A stretch of DNA of 64,000 nt, from contig OY997596.1 in the NCBI GenBank assembly GCA_963921825.1, forward strand, positions 3,043,001-3,107,000, given 5' to 3'. This stretch comes from Erodium maritimum (lineage: Eukaryota > Streptophyta > Magnoliopsida > Geraniales > Geraniaceae). This document shows, one piece after another, positions 33,801 to 44,513 of this stretch (position 1 is its first letter; every line of letters starts with the position of its first letter). The position numbers and the translations under genes were made by a program. The notes under the pieces were generated by a model that was not told where the DNA came from, made no database searches, and was given only the letters and a program-made list of their open reading frames with translations.

Positions 33801-35066
33801 CAACCTTATTTACAATATTCAAGAGATGTATTGGCAGATACGTGAAGAAAACTACTCCCTGATCTCCACAAAATAGACTGCATTTGGCATCTAACAGTTC
33901 ATAATGAAAACATCGAACTTTCTGGTGAACAAAGGCTCAAGCACAAATCTGATTCAACAGAATGCTTAATCTAATAAATCCAATTCAGGTACTAGATCAC
34001 CTTATATCAGAAACAAACTACAGAAAATGGAAGATCATTAAAATAAGTGGTAATTCGATAGACATGGAAATGCTTCAACTGAGGGTATAATAATAGTAGA
34101 ATACTGAAGACACGGCCTCAGATCACAACCAATAATCATTATTTCAGTACCCAAAACTTATTAAATCCCAATTCCTAACCTTACTTGGACCCAAACATAT
34201 CAATCAATACTCCATTCTACTGAATATTAATTTATTGGTACTAACCTAAACAATTGACAAAAAAACTCGCAGAGAAGACACAGATCTAATATGAGCAAGC
34301 AGATCCTTAAACAAATCAACCCATGGAATGTGAAAGCTCACCTGACGGAGAGGTGAATCTTTAGGAAGAAAGCTTCCTATGGTCTTCCCATACACTTCAC
34401 AGGTAGAGAAGTGAATCAGACGCTTGTTGTTTTCAGAACAGTACTTCAACTGAAATCCACGTCAAGAACAACATGCGTCAACCTCAATCAATTCCCTAAT
34501 TATCCAAATCAATAGCTCGAAATAGACCAAATCGCGCTAATTGATTTCGAAAATGACGCCAACAATCAAATCTACGAAAACGAAATGTTTACCACTGGGA
34601 GAGCATCGATGAAGTTGCTGTAAATGGTGTCGAGCGGGCGCGTGTTGTAGTCCGCCGGAGTGCAGATCGCCGCCAGATTTATCGTCTGCACCACAAAACA
34701 AACCACCGCAATTCAGCCCCAAATCCAACAAAACCACCACACACACCATAAACAGAAAAAATCCAATCAATGAGGCACTAGCAGAGGCGTTACCAGATCT
34801 GACATCTTGATGAGTCCTTCGAGGCGAGAGTCGTTCTTAATGTTGAGGCGGTGGAACTGGATGCGATCGGCCCACTGATTCGTGGCGGGCTCCAGGAGGT
34901 GCTTGATCTTGTCATTGTAAACGTCGAGAGCCAGCACCTTGTGCGGCGTCTCCGTCAAGATCTTGTCGCAGAGGTGGGACCCGATGAAGCCTCCGGCGCC
35001 GATCATGCATATCGTCATCGGCTTGATCGGCTTCCCGTCGAGATCCACCCTCGCCGCCGACGCCAT
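30853..35066 (-). CDS. AXS: UDP-apiose/UDP-xylose synthase, 9 coding exons
   Basis: Converts UDP-glucuronate to UDP-apiose and UDP-xylose with NAD+ in the cytosol, feeding apiose into rhamnogalacturonan II and apiosylated metabolites (family knowledge). Exons, 5' to 3': 35066-34794, 34685-34593, 34449-34342, 33498-33384, 33295-33162, 33070-32969, 32868-32776, 32285-32150, 30968-30853. All junctions are GT-AG; 1170 nt, 389 residues, the same length as Arabidopsis AXS1. Seen: Rossmann motif MIGAGGFIGSHL near residue 21, C99 in AAICTP, C139-E140 in STCEVYG, and Y184-K188 in SYACAK. These correspond to the catalytic C100, C140, E141 and Y185 of AXS1 with a one-residue offset. The C-terminus ends KPAATS. 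The last intron (1181 bp) carries a 621-bp foldback element; no exon is damaged. Confidence 0.97.
31221..31841. mobile_element. 621-bp foldback (Mutator-like) MITE in intron 8 of AXS
   Basis: Exact 9-bp duplication TTTTGGTAA (31212-31220, 31842-31850). TIRs of about 145 bp begin GGGAAAATATCAGATTGGTA and differ at only a few positions. The core is a tandem duplication (31353-31638). No coding capacity. The close match of the TIRs suggests a fairly recent insertion. Confidence 0.88.
31353..31638. repeat. Two tandem copies of a 143-bp unit inside the AXS intron MITE
   Basis: Each unit starts GGAAAATGGTCATGGTGGTG and ends ATTAGGGTTT. By eye the copies differ at one base (GAGAAATAAGG against GAGAAGTAAGG). 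The duplication is internal to the element, so it arose in or before it. Confidence 0.9.
32385..32570. repeat. Dispersed repeat shared with an alpha-adaptin intron
   Basis: Partner of 3837-3990. Both begin GTTCTAAAAG.CCC and end with AAAGATCTA. This copy is longer in the middle by about 30 bp. It lies in intron 7 of the AXS gene. Family unknown. Confidence 0.5.
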
Positions 35067-35572
35067 TTTTCCGCAGCGGATCGGACGATGTTGAGCCCGC
35101 TTCGTCTCGCACGCGGTGGAGGTGACTAACGTGCGCAGGGGTCGCAGAGAGAAGGTAGCGAGAAACGAGAGCTTCTACTGCGGAGGAGAGGGAGATTTTC
35201 GTTGAGCGGTTTTATTTAACGGCGAGTACACTACATACTGTGTGTAGTTGCTGACGTGGGGTCCACAAGTAGCGTCGGTGGTGGGTTACGGTGGGATCGG
35301 AAGCAGGTGATTATTTATTTTGGGCGCTGGTAATGACTTGAACGTGGTCTGATTAAGCGGCAATAATAGAGATTAAGGACTTGTAATTGACAATAATCGA
35401 AGACTGTTTAGACTCCTACGGACCTGTTTGGATGACAGCTATTATATACTACACTCTCATGACATGACATGGCCATGTGGAAGGAAGAACGGGCTCAAGT
35501 TGCTTGTGCAAGTGGTTAAGCATCCAAGATTGTAATGGTTTGATTATAAAGTAAACTATAAATACGTACGTA
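35067..35572 (-). promoter_or_regulatory. 5' leader and promoter region of AXS
   Basis: About 500 bp between the AXS ATG and the left arm of the 35.6-37.1 kb element. The 100 bp next to the ATG are GC-rich (leader). No TATA box was assigned with confidence. The inverted-repeat element begins only about 510 bp upstream of the start codon. Confidence 0.4.
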
Positions 35573-37133
35573 ACGTATCCTAAACTTGTCACGATTAATT
35601 GATATCTACCTCATCTTTTTTTATAACCAATACATACTCAAATGTTCCCGAAATATAACCGATAGCCCCTACCGTCCATCTTCGTCAGTCTCTTTTTTGT
35701 TAAATGACGAGACTACCCTCAATAAACTTTCAATACTGCATCAGCATGCTATTCTTTTTATTTATTTACTTTATTTTCTTAAGTTTTAATTATCTCCTCC
35801 CTCTCTCTCCCGATCCTATGTCTCCTCCCTCACTCCTCCCTCTCTCTCCTTCCTCCCCCTCTCTCCTCCTTCCACCACCGCCCCTCTCTCCTCCCTCCAC
35901 CACCGCCCCTCTCTCTTCCATTTCAATACCACCACCGCCACTGACCCTATGTCTCGAGGGCTTCGGCTCTGGAGAACAAAAACGGTGTCGTACTAGAGAG
36001 GTCGCAGCACGGTATCAAGACCAGCTTGAACGTGTCCTTGAGAGTCAGGGCACAGCTCTTCTCCCCCGTGAACACTCCTTCACTGCCTTCTCCAGTCTGG
36101 CGGTGCCGCCGTCGCCGTTGAGAATCCGGCGGAAGAATTTCCGGGAGGAGGAGGATCGGTAGAATCGCTTCCCTTGTTGAGCGAGGAGCTTCCACGTGTC
36201 CTCCGCCTGAAAAATGGGGCGACGCTGAACCTTGGTGGCGAAGAGCATCGCCGTGAAGATGCCTCCGGTTACGGTCCCGAAGGCGACGTCGAAGAAGTCG
36301 GCAATTCTGGCGTCGGGGTCGCCAGACTTGGTCTTGAGGGCCTGCTCGAGGTAGTGGAGAGCCTAACCGGAGATGATCCCACGCATGGCGGTGCCGTCGA
36401 TGGTTAGGACGCAGATTTTGGGATTGTGGTTGGGAGGTGGGAGAGGTTTGGGGATCCAGAGGTTGTGATCGTTGTAGCCGAAGAGGAATTTGGTCAGCGA
36501 GGAAGAGGAATCAGCGAGGAAGAGGAATCAGCGAGATTGGGTGAACGAGATTGGGTGAGGAAGAGGGGATGAGATGAAACTGATTTTTTATTTACTGTTA
36601 TTCGATTTTTTTATAAATATTCAATATTTATAAATTTTTAATTAATAAAAAAAGGATTTCTGAAAAACATTAAAATTACATTTAAAATAAATCAATGAAA
36701 ATAAGAAATATTATTAAAATTAGTTTGAATATTAAAATCTGAATTTTTGTATTTTTATATTAAAATATGTTTTTTTATATATTTTTATATTAAAATATGA
36801 ATTTATATATTTTTTAAAATTAAAATTGAATTTCAAAAATTAAAATTTTAAAATTTTAAAATAAAAAAAATTTATAAATATAAATTGAATTTATAAAAAT
36901 AAAACAATAAGAAATTATTTTTGTAAACAATGGTATTTTCGTAAATAAATGATGGTACTGTGGGTTTAGGGTTAAAGGCATTGTTGGTATTTTTGAAAAA
37001 ACTAACAGAAAATGGATGGAAAATCATACGACAGGGGCTATCGGTTATATTTCGGGAACATTTGATTATGTATTGGTTATAAAAAAAGATGGGGGTAGGT
37101 ATCAGTTAATCGTGACAAGTTTGGGGTATTAAA
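35573..37133. mobile_element. Inverted-repeat element carrying a captured gene fragment (Pack-MULE-like)
   Basis: TIRs of about 90-100 bp. The left arm has AAACTTGTCACGATTAATTG and then ATAACCAATACATACTCAAA with ATGTTCCCGAAATATAACCG; the right arm reversed has the same order with few changes. No clear 9-bp target duplication was found, so the exact ends are uncertain by several bases. Inside is a patatin-like gene fragment (35947-36506) in reverse orientation, flanked by AT-rich filler and a CTCCTCCCTCTCTCC tract. No transposase. TIR plus host gene fragment is the Pack-MULE arrangement; without the target duplication the superfamily remains an inference. Confidence 0.65.
35947..36506 (-). pseudogene. 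Captured fragment of a patatin-like protein (PLP) gene
   Basis: On the minus strand the reading starts FLFGYNDHNLWIPKP, continues PKICVLTIDGTAMRGIISG and meets a stop. It resumes with LEQALKTKSGDPDARIADFF and DVAFGTVTGGIFTAMLFATK, then EDTWKLLAQQGKRFY. After a frameshift near 36075 it ends LTLKDTFKLVLIPCCDLS and PFLFSRAEALET before a stop. This is the N-terminal half of plant group-III patatin-like proteins. Family members normally have DGGGMRG at the oxyanion loop; here it is DGTAMRG. The stop, frameshift and missing C-terminal half rule out an active acyl hydrolase. No introns are seen in the fragment. Confidence 0.8.
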
Positions 37134-37307
37134 AAACTTGTACGATTGGAAATCGATCGGTGTATCGGATTATGTTGATATCGACGGTGGCGTTTTTTTT
37201 ATTAGCAATGCATATATTAAAACACTGATTCTTTGAAATAAAGAATATGATGGGTGGAAATGAAACATGAAAGAACATTCCTTTCGGAACCTCAAGAAGC
37301 CCCACAC

Positions 37308-37556
37308 TGAGGAATGACTGGGTACGCAGACCCGGAAACATGAAGAAACCCCACATCGGAGAAATGATTGGGTACACAAACCCTGAAACAAGAAGCCCCA
37401 CACAGGGGGAATGATTGGGTACGCAGACCCTGAAAATGACCAATGAATGGGTACACAGACCCAAAAACAAAGAGTGGGTACGTAGACCCTGAAGCAATGA
37501 AAGGGTACGCAGACCCTGAAACAATGAAAGGGTACACATACCCTGAAGCTAACAAG
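37308..37556. repeat. Degenerate minisatellite, unit about 26 bp
   Basis: The motif GGGTACGCAGACCCTGAAAC recurs about eight times with variants (GGGTACACAGACCC, GGGTACACATACCCTGAAGC). Spacing is regular (about 26 bp) at the right end and longer at the left, where GAAGCCCCACAC-type filler is interspersed. The open frames across it, on either strand, are the repeat being translated. Confidence 0.8.
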
Positions 37557-39829
37557 CAAATAAAGAAAGAGTCTAACACCCAAAAAAACCATGAAGCCCG
37601 GAAAAGCACGACAACAACTGGCTAATCTTTTAAAACCAAGCCAAGCAAGAAAAGAAACAACTTCCAAGTCACTCGGCTAGCAACTCTCTGCGAGAGGATA
37701 CCTAGAGACAAACCAAATTGGACTTACTAAACTAAGCGCAGGGCTTCTGAAGAGGGAAGACAATGCCCAATGAAATCGTCGGCAACCAACACCTTTGAAC
37801 CGACGAACTCGACCCACGCCCGGGTCGAGGTGAAGCGAAACCAATACGCAAAGGAAAGCAAGAAGAACAAGGGGAAGCAATCAAACCATACAGAGCGAGA
37901 AAAAAAGAGCAGACCTCAGAGGACAACCCATCATACCAGATACCTTAGACCGGATAAAATGCTCAGTCCTTCCTAAGTTCTGGCCAACACCGAGACACTC
38001 AAAGGAGAAGACCAATATTTCTATCGAGCATAAATACAGACTAGAGAATAGTCAGGGGATACCTCAGAGCACAAGAGGTTGAAGCGAAAAGCTAAGTAAC
38101 CACTACGATGCCAAGAGCTTTACCAACGAGCAGAAAATAGAGGAGAGTCGCAACAATCCTAGTAAGCAAAGCCTCCCACGAGCAACCAAACCTCTACCAA
38201 TCAAACCCCCTCACCACAACCAAACAGGAGAGAGATGATGAACCGTCCTACGCCAATCTTCACCAGAGGATGGAGAAAGAGCTCTCACTCAAGTCTAGAA
38301 CAACACCAACTCCCAAGCTGAGGAGAAACTGAATCAGCACACACCAGCAGCAGCCACCAACCGCACCTTACTCCAAACCGAGGTCGGTCTGAATCCAACC
38401 CGAGCCCACACTGCCGACCGAGGATTGCCCCTCCATTAGCTGGGGATCCGAGACTGGAACTCGAGCTAAGCGTTCTAATACCAAAACTGATAACTCCTCG
38501 TCGGCCAACACCAAACGAGGACCCGAAGGAGAAGGCCTGTAATAATACCGAGCTCGAGAGAAGCCAAACCCGAAAAGAGTCCAAAACCAGATCAGACCAG
38601 AAACCAAATCTGACGCGCGAGCTTGAACTCCCACAAACAAAGTTCCCGAGAAGTATAAAAGGCAACACAACGAACATAGAAGCATCGAGTGGAAGGAGAT
38701 GAACATGCAGCCCTTGAAATGGACCCTAGTGTACCCGAATCAGCACAGCCTGAAATTGCTCGACCCGGTTCAGCCCATTTGGTTCAGCCCACCCGGTCCA
38801 GTCGGTCCGGTTCTACCCGACCCGAAGCAGCCGACCCGGAACCAAACCCACAGACCCGACCCGCCCACGAGTACCCTACCCGGTTCAAACCAGACGAGCC
38901 CGAGACGCCGAACCCGCCGCCTCTACCATTCTTCCCCACGCCGACCAGAAACGCAGGAGGTGTGAAGCAGACACCAACGGAGCAGGCCACGACCTACTGC
39001 TGGACGAGGACGCGAGCACGGTCTCAGACCATGGCACGAGCAGACCACAGCACGAGATGCTCCAGCAAGGCACGAAGGGAACAACGACCAAACCGAGTAT
39101 ATAGACGTCCCCGAGCAGCATCTGAACAGAGAGCACAGGACCCGAGAACACTGCGAAAGAAGAAGAAAATCTGAAAAAAAAAGCAAAAAAGAAAAAGAAA
39201 AAGGGAGGTCGAAGACGAGCACGGAGAAGGTAAGGGGGTAGGGAAGAAGAAGGGAAGGGGAAGGGTCTACCGGCAATATCCATGGCCGGAGCCGGCGGAC
39301 ATCGCCGGTAGAGAATAGAAGAAAATGTGTTGTGGCAGCTGAGAGAGGTTAGAGAGGGAAAAAAAAGGGCGAACAAACCTCTTACTTTAGACCTATCGGC
39401 GGTTGCGTTGAGTCTGAATGAATGGTTTTCGAATATATTCGTTTTCGGGTATAGTCACTTTAAGATATACCAGATAACCGGTTAAACGAGACTTGGTCGT
39501 CAAAGTATACAAGTAGCATGTTATGAGATGTTTATTGTTGATATAATGACAACTGTGATGATTAATATGATCTGTTGATCAAGTGTCATCAACGATTAAA
39601 ATGTAATCCCTAACTTTAATACCCAATTTTTTTTATGAGTTTTATTTAATTCTTCACGAGAAAACGTTTAAATTATTTAAAATATAAACAAATGTGAAAA
39701 AAATAATTAATGACAATCAAATAAATAATAAATAATTTTAACACGAATAAAAATGAACTTGTAATTTTATTCATCCCCTTTTAATACAACCCAAAAACTA
39801 GCTCCAAGAGTACAAACGACTACTCGTCG
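37557..39829. other. GC-rich region, no gene recognised
   Basis: Open frames on both strands (Pro/Arg/Ser-rich) overlap one another and show no domain. A TATAAAAGG at about 38655 and the mix of CpG-rich and purine-rich tracts would fit LTR retrotransposon debris, but I found no terminal repeats, primer site or coding domain. 39420-39829 is AT-rich and includes the 3' flank of the Harbinger transposase. Confidence 0.35.
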
Positions 39830-41194
39830 TCACGGAAACCAGCTCCATATAGACCCCATAAGATCATTTTGTAGCTGCCTGTGGGTCTCATGATTTGTGA
39901 CACTTTGTTGACAATCCACTCGTTGCTAGTATACCAATGACCCTCATTGGTGCCATCGTTCCGGTGGTGTCCAATTCGGCATTTCAGGAGGTTGCTCGTA
40001 CAACAACTCCTCATCCCCATACTCGTACCGGCCGCGCTCATCCTCTACAATCATGTTATGTAGAATGATCCAAGTGTGCATGATATCAACCAAAATGTGT
40101 TTGCTCCAAGTACGAGCGGGACGGGAAATGATGTGCCACCTTGCTTGAAGTACTCCAAAAGCCCTTTCAATATCTTTCCAAGCACCTTCTTGGCATTTAG
40201 CAAACAACTTCTCTTTGGGCTCGTATGGATGCCGAATAGTCTTCACGAACCGTGCCCATGTTGGGTAAATGTCGTCCACCAAGTAATAAGGTCGGTCGTA
40301 CCGATGGTCGTTGATCACATATTCCACTCCCAGCTCACGGCCATAGTAAGCGTCTTGGAATAAGTGGTTGTTGCTGAGGACGTTGATGTCGTTGTTCGAG
40401 CCAGCCATCCCGAAAAACGCATGCCAAATCCATAATTCACGGGACGCTACAGCTTCAAGCATAACTGTCTTGTCCCCGTGGTGACTTCCCCGTCCATGGG
40501 CTGCCTGGTCTTCGGTTGGACAGTTCTTCCACTTCCAATGCATGTAGTCAAGACTCCCCGCCATTCTGGGAAACCCTCGGTTGTACCCTTCTCGGAGTAA
40601 GCGCTCCATGTCAGCCGCTGTGGGTGTACGCTCAAACTCGGCTCCGAATACCTCAATGACGGCCTTGCAAAACTTACGTAAACATTCAAGTATGGTGCTT
40701 ACCCCAATGTGCAGAGTTTCGTCCAATGAATCGGCCGAACACCCATACGCAAGCATCCGTATCGCGGTGGTGCACTTCTGTTCCGTTGATAAGCCCAACC
40801 GTGAGGCCGCGTCGGGCTTCTGAACGAAGTAATAGTCGTAGTGCTTGACCTTGTCCATAATCCGTTGAAAAAGTTGTTTGCACATACGGAACCAACGCCT
40901 AAACATATATGGGCCATGTATGGGTTGATCGAAAAAATAGTACCTCATTAATTGGTCGTGAGCTTCAGCACGACCTCTGTTAATCTCTCATCGCATTGGT
41001 TCCCCACGGGCGGCCCTCTCGATCCTTGTCATTGCTCTCTGCATGCTCCTCTCAATCCTCTGTCGGAGTCGTCGCTCAACTGGCCGCATTCGGGCTGCCA
41101 TCTCCTCATATGTCGGCAGTTGGGCTGCCATCTCCTCATACGTCGGCATTTGGGCTGCCATCTCCTCATATGTCGGAACCTCATCGTCGGACAT
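39830..41194 (-). pseudogene. PIF/Harbinger (HARBI1-like) transposase with three in-frame stops
   Basis: 455 codons from ATG 41194 to the final stop at 39830 stay in one frame except for stops at 40988-40990, 39944-39946 and 39926-39928. The N-terminus has three tandem copies of PTYEEMAAQ. Then come FRRWFRMCKQLFQRIMDKV, SLDYMHWKWKNCP with the first catalytic Asp, NNDINVLSNNHLF (second Asp), YYLVDDIYPTWARFVKTI, KDIERAFGVLQARWHIISRP (catalytic Glu) and ILHNMIVEDERG. After the last stops the frame still reads a family-like C-terminus (HETHRQLQNDLMGSIWS). The catalytic residues are intact; only nonsense changes, no frameshift, were seen, so decay is recent. Confidence 0.88.
41090..41182 (-). repeat. 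30-bp tandem repeat inside the transposase N-terminus
   Basis: Three copies of GCTGCCATCTCCTCATANGT (plus strand) at a 30-bp period encode the three PTYEEMAAQ repeats. Because the unit is a multiple of three, the copies keep the frame. Confidence 0.85.
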
Positions 41195-41509
41195 TTTGGA
41201 AATTAGAGAGTAGAATATGGGAATGAGAGAGTGAAATTGGAGAATGAGTGTGAAAAAAATGAGGTTGGAGTATTTATAGGGTTTAAATTATTTTAGATTT
41301 AATTAAAAAAAAAGAGTTGTTGTCGACCGTTGTCAAACGGTCTGAATTGGGCTGCCACGTGTCGCCACGCGAGAGGACGAGAGCGAGCCAGGGCCGAGGG
41401 ACGCGCGCCCGGCCCGCGTAAAAACCGTCCCACAATGGGACGGCCCGCGTCCCGCGGACCGCGAACGCGCGGGTCGGGCCCGAGGACCGACCCGTTGTGC
41501 ATGCTCTAA

Positions 41510-42677
41510 TTACACCAGAAAGCAATTAGCACCGACACGACAACAAGTCAACAAAACCCAGCACAGACTCGCCACGCTCTCTTAAGCGCGTACGCAGACA
41601 TTGCCCCGCAGAAGCAAGAGTGTCACGGCTTCTATTTATGTCCAAGTGGGCTGAGCGGTGGTGGCATGTTCGGCGCGTGTTACCGGAGGCGATGATTCTC
41701 TGTAGCAGACCTGCCTCCTGGACAATCTCCAGTTCTACCAGATCAGATCATCAGACCAGATCAACGGACCTCCTTTGTTGGCCCCAAAACACTAATTATT
41801 TGAACTCTCTCCCTGTTCCAATATGAAAAATGTGTTGGTACTTGAAGTTTGGATCATACGTACCATTTATTTTTATTTTGTTAAATCTTAGCAGGTAATT
41901 TTGTAAAAAAATATATTTGAAATATCTATGTCAATTTTTAATATTTATTAAAAACAGGCACATCCAGCTACATCAAAACTCGATCGACAGCAATAAACTT
42001 TGTAACGACCTTTTATGCTTCACAACATATTTTGTCATTGATTTTTTTGGTAATTGTATTTTCATTTTGTTTGGTTAACACGTTTTGTAAGTTGATATGT
42101 ACATTAAAAATTTGTTCGATTTGAATATATATATCAATTAGATGATATCCGCTGTAATATTTGAACGTATAAAATAATAAATTTTAAACTCATTAGACGG
42201 ACGAATACATACAATAAATACAATTATTTGTTCAGACCGAATCGAACTCATCAAGACATTCCATTCCATACAGAGGCTTAAGCCTCGACTATTGAGATGT
42301 TCCCATTGAGACTTATTTGATACTTCAAAAATATGTTGTATTTTACGTTTTTTTTTATCAAAGCGAAAATTTGGTGTTTTTATAAAGTTATAATTTTATT
42401 TTATTTTACCAAAACGGAAATCTGGTGTTATTTAAAAAAGTGTTAGAAGTCACATGATGTGTACAAATCAAACTAACCAATTTCTCATTAAATATGGCAG
42501 ATGATACAAAGAAAATCAAACCACACGGTATAAAGTTAGGACATTTCTTTGCATAGGATACCAAATTCCAAAACTTGTCAATCACAAAACTGTTCCATAT
42601 TTAGTGAAAAGGGTGTTCAAATTTGAACCGGTATAAACGTTCAAAATGAATCCACAGTAACTCATATGATCTAAACA
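41510..42677. other. Intergenic, no gene recognised
   Basis: 41510-41830 is moderately GC-rich with one short open frame and no recognisable domain. 41830-42677 is AT-rich. Nothing else seen. Confidence 0.35.
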
Positions 42678-43010
42678 TACCTGATACTCTCTAAACGAAG
42701 GGAAAATGTCATTTCGTAGCCCCGGTTAAAAAAAATCATTTGTAAATATAGTTTATGACAGATTCTAACACAAATGTGGTAATTTGTTACAAAAAAATAA
42801 AATAAAGATAGTATTTTGTTACAAAAAAATAGAATAAAGGTGGTATTGTTTTTTACAAATCCTAGTCTCCTTTTCATAATTATTTTACACGTGATTGGTA
42901 GTTTTTGTAAACGTGTACCACCTTTGTGTTGGGATCTATCACTAACGGTGGAGCACGGTTAGGATGTGCAAATGACATTTCCGACTAGACTAGGAATCGA
43001 CGTTACCCCC
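42678..43010. mobile_element. Foldback MITE, older copy of the 45111-45421 family
   Basis: Inverted arms contain GGGAAAATGTCATTTCGTAG (left) and CGGAAATGTCATTTGCACAT (right, reversed). The core has repeated GTGGTATTTTGTTACAAAAA-type phrases and AATTATTTTACACGTGATTG followed by AAACGTGTACCACCTTTGTG. The same order occurs at 45111-45421. The ends are approximate and no target duplication was settled. Confidence 0.55.
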
Positions 43011-44128
43011 TACAAGAATTCACTTCAAATTAGTTTGAAACACTCCGTATACTATTTGAAGTTGCGTTTTGTATGAGCTTTCATTTAAGTATACATGTAT
43101 CTTTTTCGTTTTTTAATCAGTACTATATCTGTCATTTCATTAATTTCTTCAAATACGGATAAAATGGAATAATACCCATATAGATATAGTCAAGATTATA
43201 GTCTGAGGCCTCTATTAATAGTGGGTGTATCAGCACTCTAAGCCAAGTAACAAACTCCTAATAGGTAACCTAGGATGACAAGAACGGAATGAACTGTCGA
43301 GAATGATAAAGCGGAGACTAAGAGCAAGATACCCTATCGAGTGGTTGTCTTGATCTGCTAGGGTACTTCGAGCGGTCCCAACCTGAGGAAGAGAAGTAAG
43401 AGAGATCGGCCCTTGCCCTAGCCCAATGGGCTTCCACCCCACCCCTCCCTCATATTCCCATTAGACCCCATCTCCCAAGACTCATGGCTCTCGACGAGAC
43501 TGTTTGACAGGCTTCGTCGGAGAGAGTAATCTTGGGCACGACGACGATGACGGGTGGCGACAAGCAACCCTAGGCGTAGAGGCAACGGCGACAGGGAACA
43601 TCGAGAGCTTTATAAAACCCGACGAAGGGAGAAGACCAATCAAAACTGAGATCTAGAAGCCCTACTATGGGGGGAGAGAGCCGAGAAAAAAACGTGCAAG
43701 GAGAACCGTTGCAGCCTCTAGAGATCCCAAAGAAGAGAGGAAGAGATAGATATTGACAATTCTAGACGACGCGATGACGGCGACAACAAGGCACTAGGTA
43801 TGAGGGTGGATGAAGAGCCACCTATGGTAGACGGCGACACTAAAGTTTAGGAGAGGGAGATCTCTCTCATTACGTGATCCTTCACATGTATCTTTTCACC
43901 ATAGATCAATTTCGTATAACATACTACGATGTATTTTCTTTCTCTATTATCTTTGCGCATATTTCTTAATAATCTATCATTTTTCTTCGACTTATAGTAT
44001 ATCAAATTACGTTGTAAAAATTCTCAGGGACGGTGAAGCCAAGAATTCTATACCCATAATCTTTTAATGGGAATACCAATAACAACCGAAATATTACAAT
44101 AGACTTTAATACCATTAATATGGTTATG
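43011..44128. other. Intergenic, no gene recognised
   Basis: 43200-43900 is GC-richer with short unrelated open frames. 44048-44125 (ATACCCATAATCTTTTAATG onward) resembles 52445-52515, a dispersed repeat of unknown type. Confidence 0.35.
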
Positions 44129-44513
44129 AAGATTTGTTAGAACGCGATGGTTTCACAATCGCCGTCATACTGTATGGATGTGTGTGTTGCCCCTCGTCAA
44201 CGGTCAGGCTTCTCACTCTTGGTGAGTTGGTGTCCACCGTAGTAGGTCAAGACTACCCTCGTTTGGGCTTTAGAACCTTGTCCCTGCTTATTGTACGGAT
44301 CGTTGCTCTCATTTATTGAGTTCATGTATTGTCCTCGCAGTTGTCTCAGGAGATTGTTTAAGATTAGCGTGCCAGAATACATGCCAATTAATGGGGGTCT
44401 CGGCCTTATTTCCGGTTTTGTTTTGGATGTATTCCCGTTGAGTGTATTACCGTGTTTGTTGACGCTTATTGATAAATGGCGCATAACCTTTTTTTAAAAA
44501 AGATTTGTTAGAA
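44129..44513 (+). mobile_element. Short LINE-type (5'-truncated) or SINE-like retroposon insertion
   Basis: A 14-bp direct repeat AAGATTTGTTAGAA brackets the insertion (44129-44142 and 44500-44513). The 357-bp insert ends in CCTTTTTTTAAAAA directly before the right repeat. A target duplication of variable length plus a T/A-rich 3' tail indicates target-primed reverse transcription. No clear pol III boxes and no domain in the 61-codon open frame, so a 5'-truncated LINE tail is more likely than a SINE. Confidence 0.6.

Larger units (their letters stand above)
39830..41506 (-). mobile_element. Second PIF/Harbinger element, right end defined
   Basis: The right end (5' of the transposase) is ...GCTC at 41506 followed by TAA (41507-41509); reversed it starts GAGCATGCACAACGGGTCGG. 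The inner 5' region is CpG-rich. The left terminus was not found: I looked for TAA plus GAGCATGCACAA between 39.3 and 39.83 kb without success, so the left boundary given is only the end of the coding relic. Confidence 0.7.

Noticed and set aside
35947-36506. An active patatin-like lipase gene
   Set aside because: It has a stop, a frameshift and an altered oxyanion motif, lacks the C-terminal half, and is enclosed by transposon inverted repeats.
37308-37556. CRISPR-like array
   Set aside because: Plant nuclear DNA, variable repeats with similar rather than unique spacers, no cas genes; it is a decayed minisatellite.
37129-37667. Several overlapping Cys/Phe-rich and Tyr/Asp-rich ORFs
   Set aside because: They are translations of the minisatellite at 37308-37556 in different frames, with no domain.
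38285-39376. Overlapping 100-160-codon ORFs on both strands
   Set aside because: Ser/Pro/Arg-rich, antisense to each other, in CpG-rich sequence where stops are rare; no recognisable motif.
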